Translations under genes and position numbers: made by a program
Notes under the pieces: model-generated
What the model was told of the DNA's origin: nothing
What the model saw: the letters and a program-made list of their open reading frames with translations, nothing else
Database searches by the model: none
Part shown: positions 59,734 to 64,000 of the stretch, piece by piece
Numbering within the stretch: the stretch's first letter is position 1
Layout of the letters: each line of letters opens with the position of its first letter
Assembly: GCF_004379255.2 (NCBI RefSeq)
Contig: NC_056035.1
Location: forward strand, 24,924,502-24,988,501
Direction of reading: 5' to 3'
DNA: 64,000 nucleotides
Origin: Salvia splendens
Taxonomy: Eukaryota > Streptophyta > Magnoliopsida > Lamiales > Lamiaceae

Positions 59734-61825
59734 TGTCACGACCGCCCATACTAGGGGTACTACAAATGTGGCGATCATGACCAACAATAACGACAACATA
59801 CAAGGATGACAGTTTATGAAAACTCAATTAGCTTAAAGGAAGAAAATATTTTAGTTTAAAGAAGTTTAATGTTATAAGTTTACTATTATTTAGAAACGAC
59901 TTATGACAGCTATTTTTAAAAGAAGAAGCAGAGAAAACAAATTTTAAAATTCAATTAACTTCTAAAAGAAAACATTTGGTTTAATCCATGGAAAAACCAT
60001 TTTAGAGTAACAAGGTAAACACAAGGTTAAAGTCTAACACAACTAAACATGCTCAAACACAGTACGAAAAAGAATAAAGTCTTGAGGCATAGTTCAAAAA
60101 TATAGCAGCGAAAATAAGGTTCAAAGAGAGTCAAGGATGACGCCTATGTATGAAGACACAACGCATCCTAAGTTCTTAGGCCAACTTAACATCCTCCACA
60201 ACATCTCGCTCAACCTGCACATAAAGAAAACATATGCAGGGTTGAGTACTTGTTGTACTCAATGGGCTCATGCCGAAAACATTTTATAATAGTTATGTCA
60301 TCCATACCAGTGATCTCGAGTTAAGAAGATATCACGAGAACACAAAAATATTTCAAAGTCGGGCCAGACAATTTATCTCCCCACTTCACATCAATCCATC
60401 AATCACAATCATCATATCACAGTGCGATAGTGTGGCCACACTATTCGCCCACGAGACCGGCCGACTAGCAAGGACTGCTCACGATCCCACCAGTGTACAT
60501 AGCCTGATAGGGTTTGCGGCCCTACTCAGACCCGAATTCGTTTTCACAACACAACCATGTAGCCTAACGGAGCAAGCTCAGACGAACTAGGCATCAGGCA
60601 ACAATCTCACAAACAAAAACAACATGGCATGACATAACAAGTTAAACCACCCTTATAACACCACCTCGTATTTTCGGAAAAATAAAGAGATTTGAAAAAG
60701 AAAGCCCACCTCGATTGCTTAACAACACAAAATCCAACTTATGGCAACTCTCGTTCCTCGAGCTCACGTATACACAATCACCCTTGCCAACGACAACACA
60801 ATCAGCCTTCCATCAATTTATATTATCATGCATGTCCTATCGTTCTTTTTTTTAAATCCCTTAAATTACCCGTCACAACATTCATCAACATAAGGAAAAA
60901 CATGCCATAATATTTCTCAACGTGTCACACATAATCACGTCATAGGATACCTTCTCAAATCATACATGCATAATATAATTCATTAAAACTTGGCAACAAG
61001 TGATATTTCCACATAACAACAAATCTGGCAGAACTGCGCGGTTGGTTTGTAGAAATCACTAAAAATCCAACCGATCTCATATGAAGCTAAACTTTGGTCA
61101 CAACACGGTAGACACATTCAAGCTCATCCAGTTAAAATTTCACACTCAAATCATGTCATTTGGTCAGTCAAAACATTAATGCAACTCTCTGGTCGGAACA
61201 TAAAAATTCTGGCAGCACTGCGCAGTTCATATAAACAATTCACCAAATATTCATCCGATGCCCAATGAGGCTGAAATTTTCACACAACTCAGAAGGCCTT
61301 CAAATTTTCATCTAGTTCAAAATTCACATCAAAAGGAGGTCATTTGGTTGGTCAAATAGAAAACGGAACTTTCTGGGCGAGAACACAAGTTTCTGGTAGA
61401 TTGCGCAGTCAACTTCAAACATTTATTAAAAATTCATTTTTCGACAAAAAAGGCTGAAATTCACACAGAACACAGAAAACACCTTGACGTATACTCAATA
61501 AAAATTTCTTGCCAAAATTCGGTCGTTTGTTGGGTCAAAAACACGTCGTAACCCACTGTCCGAACACCACAGTTTTCAGGCTTCACAATTTCGAAATTAG
61601 GGTTTCTTCCTCATTTATCCAAATACAATTTTTCATGCTTACAACGCACAATCGTGCTTAAAAGGTTCTCACAATCATGTTCACATATAATCTCACATCA
61701 TTCACCAATGATTCAATCAAACTTCACACATATTCATTCAAAATCGCATATTCACCAATGTTCTCATACAAACACAAATTCCCACCGATTAATTATGTGA
61801 TCTAAGATTCTTACACTCACTATAT
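59734..61825 (-). mobile_element. Reversed, truncated gypsy LTR (same family as 19-26 kb)
   Basis: It starts TGTCACGACCGCC, the complement of the ...GGTCGTGACA terminus, and stays collinear in reverse with the 3' LTR at about 24225-26232. Diagnostic blocks are TGCGC(G/A)GTT repeats, the TTTGGTCAGTCAAAAC block and ATTAATCGGTGGGAA. The divergence is clearly greater than between the two LTRs at 19-26 kb, so it is an older relative. At about 61825 it passes into copia pol. Confidence 0.85.
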
Positions 61826-63231
61826 GCATGACTCACACTTATGAAAAGGTTCCTCCTCTAGACCTTTGATAAGATCTTATTGAACAAGAGAATGGATCCT
61901 CCTTTCATTGGCATGACCAAGTCTAAGGTGCCACAAGTACGTTTCGTTCATTGAACTTAAAGGTTCCTTTCGTTTCTTTGAAATTTTCGATGTTATATTG
62001 AGTTCTGATTTGTGATTATTAAATTGTGTAGAAGTGATTGTGTACAGATTGTTTTCCATGATACCACGACAGATATAAGAACCATCTTTCTTAATAACGC
62101 AGTTGTCATTAAAAGAAATCGAATATCCATCATAAACCAATTTAGAAACTGAAATTAAATTTCTTCTAAAAGAAGGTATCAAAAAACATTCTTCAAAATC
62201 AAAAATCTATCACTACTAAAACGCAAATAAATGTCTCCCACTGCAACGGCCGCCACTTTGGTAGCGTCGCCCAGCTGGACTTCGATTTCACGATCATGTA
62301 GCCATCTTGTCACCTGCATTAAGTCAGGATCAAAACAAATATGATCAGTGGCTCCTGTGTCAATAACCCAAGTGCAAATTGATGTCGAAGTCAAACAAGA
62401 CTCGACAACTAGAGCCTGGTGCATACCTGTAGCCTTGCCCCGTTTAGGACAGTCTGGCTTCCAATGCCCCTTCTCTCCACACTTGAAACACTTCCCCGTA
62501 GGCCTCTTGTTAGCCCTCTTCTTTTTCTTTCCCTTAGCTATCTTGGCCAGTCCTGAGTTCGGTGCCTGCCTTTTTCCTTTGCTAGGCTTTAAGCCAGAGG
62601 AACGAGGCGCCGAAATCATCATGGCCGCCTTAGCTTGGACCATAAGGTCCTCTGCCGATTGAAGTTCAGTCAACAGCTCTGCCAAGGTGTAATTCCTTTT
62701 GTTCATCTCGAAGTTGACTTTGAATTGTTGGAAGCTAGGGGGAAGACTTTGAAGGATGATAGTCACCTGGGACTCGGGATCGATGGTCCCTCCCAAGACC
62801 TCAATTTGGTTGAGGTGGCCCATCATCTCGAGGACGTGATCCCTCACAGATGAGCCTTCCTTCATTGTCTTCGACATGATACTCCGAAAGGCTTGAGATT
62901 TAGCCGTTCGATTCTGAGTACCAAAAAGATTTTTGAGATTCTGCATAATCTCGGCGGCTGTTTCCATGGCTGAATGCTGATGCTTGAGTACCGAAGACAT
63001 AAAAGCCAACATGTAGCACTTAGCCATCTCATTCGCCTTATGCCACCGTCTGTGTGCATCTCTGACTCCTGCCGCAGCGTTAGCTGGCGGCACTGGAGGT
63101 CGCGGGGTGGTGAGCACAAAGATGTACTCATATGCTGTGAGAACGAAGTCCAAATTTTGTTTCCATTCTATGTAATTTTGGCCCTCGAGTTATTTTCTTT
63201 GAGAATTGCGGAAAGAGGATTAAACGACATA
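61826..63231 (-). pseudogene. Copia element K3 gag, protease and pre-integrase, two frameshifts
   Basis: This is the same family as K1, on the opposite strand and better preserved. From the start codon near 63231 (MSFNPLSAILKEN), a one-base loss near 63188 shifts into a long ORF (63153-62179). It holds the gag core (METAAEIMQNLKNLFGTQ), CCHC knuckle C-F-K-C-G-E-K-G-H-W-K-P-D-C with His intact, and the protease start WVIDTGATDHIC with its Asp. A second one-base loss near 62185 leads to the pre-integrase segment (RRNLISVSKLVYDG, ETYLWHLRLGHANERRIHSL), which ends at KCESC (61826). The integrase core, RT and RNase H are missing. Confidence 0.9.
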
Positions 63232-64000
63232 TTGACGATTTGATTTGCACTGCAAAACAGAATATTTTACTATTGTCATAAACTTATGTAAGAAGTTTGA
63301 TTAGATTAACCATAAAACTTTTCAAAATCTTACAACTGTAAAATTAAAATTTTGTACCCTCCAGAGGAAGTCAATACGCATTAAAATCTTACAATTTTAC
63401 TGGTCACAACACCGACGAATAGTCCAGAGACCACAGAGTGGCATGGCCGCCTAATGTTGCCTAAGCAAGACCATCTCTTTAGCATTACAAAGTCTCATTT
63501 CTACAACACACTCCCATAACAATGCTCATGTGCTGCTAACAAGATCAAGCTATCTTATAAATCCTGTGTGAACATCTGAATCTCGCAGTTTCTTAAGATT
63601 ATTGTCTCCACAGTGCAGGTGGCGATAATATTGGAAACTACATTCTAGTTGATACAATTTATATTTGAGAAGTCCGCCTCATGAACTTGCTATTTCCTTA
63701 GGATTATTGTCCCCACAGAGCAGGTGGCGATAATATTAGAAAAAGGTTTCATAAATTGCAGACCAATTGATGGAGACCATATACAAACGTTGAGTTCGTA
63801 ATTATAGCTTAGATATTTTGGGTTATGGTTTTACTTTAATTATCCTTAGCCTGAGGCAGTTTAAGGCTTAATTAAATTCCGTTGGTATTTAATCTACTAG
63901 ATAATTAAATCTTTAGATTAATGTTGTTATCTTGTTGTAGGAAATTGTTGATCTAGAATTTTATTCTCATTCATGTCTACTATAGGGTATATCTAAAATA
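63232..64000 (-). other. K3 untranslated leader, distal part
   Basis: It is the reverse of the K1 leader at about 49500-50220, including the doubled block CCACCTGC(A/T)CTGTGG (here near 63610 and 63715) and the ATTGACTTCCTCTGGAGG-type motif near 63365. It runs off the right edge, so its LTR is outside. Confidence 0.75.

Overview
This window is repeat-rich nuclear DNA from a flowering plant, most likely a dicot. The evidence is broken copies of plant cytoskeleton genes (MOR1/XMAP215, MAP65/ASE1, a ROP GTPase, a DRP2-type dynamin), a ubiquitin-L40 retrocopy, Ty1/copia and Ty3/gypsy LTR elements primed by initiator Met tRNA, an L1-type LINE with an RNase H domain, a tRNA-derived SINE, and Stowaway and MULE-like MITEs. 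I cannot name the species. I see no gene that I would call intact.

Layout. 1-2.05 kb: two nested copia elements on the minus strand. 2.05-5.8 kb: a TG-rich array, an inverted copy of one MOR1 exon, a MULE-like MITE, a 5'-truncated LINE with a perfect 17-bp target duplication, DRP2 exon remnants split by a Stowaway MITE, and an unidentified coiled-coil ORF. 5.8-9.8 kb: a 4-kb degenerate, nearly G-free CA/TA-rich array carrying an LTR-like insert. 9.8-19 kb (minus): a dismembered MOR1 pseudogene. Exons from the TOG2-TOG3 linker to beyond TOG4 are largely collinear, followed by shuffled extra pieces (TOG4 part, TOG2 start, C-terminus, TOG2). 19.0-26.2 kb: a young gypsy chromovirus derivative with nearly identical LTR sequences, inserted into the array described next. 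26.2-42.8 kb (minus): a tandem array of about 3.65-3.74-kb units. Each unit joins the first four coding exons of a MAP65 gene to the TOG2 exons of MOR1. The rightmost unit is partial and runs into what looks like the original MAP65 leader (43.16-43.33 kb). 43.4-44.5 kb (minus): two intronless retropseudogenes, ROP and ubiquitin-L40. 44.6-46.7 kb: AT-rich DNA with MITEs, an old copia remnant and a SINE. 46.7-64 kb: nested copia and gypsy remnants, including two gag-pro regions of one copia family in opposite orientation and a second copy of the gypsy LTR.

The most unusual object is the MAP65::MOR1 array. It is a fusion of two unrelated microtubule-associated protein genes, amplified in tandem after both halves had acquired frameshifts. 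In the two leftmost complete units a 92-bp deletion between short direct repeats brought the MAP65 and MOR1 reading frames into register within one exon. The coding potential is broken elsewhere in every unit, so the array is best read as an amplified chimeric pseudogene, possibly transcribed from a MAP65-derived leader and possibly a small-RNA source. Both of those functions are inference.
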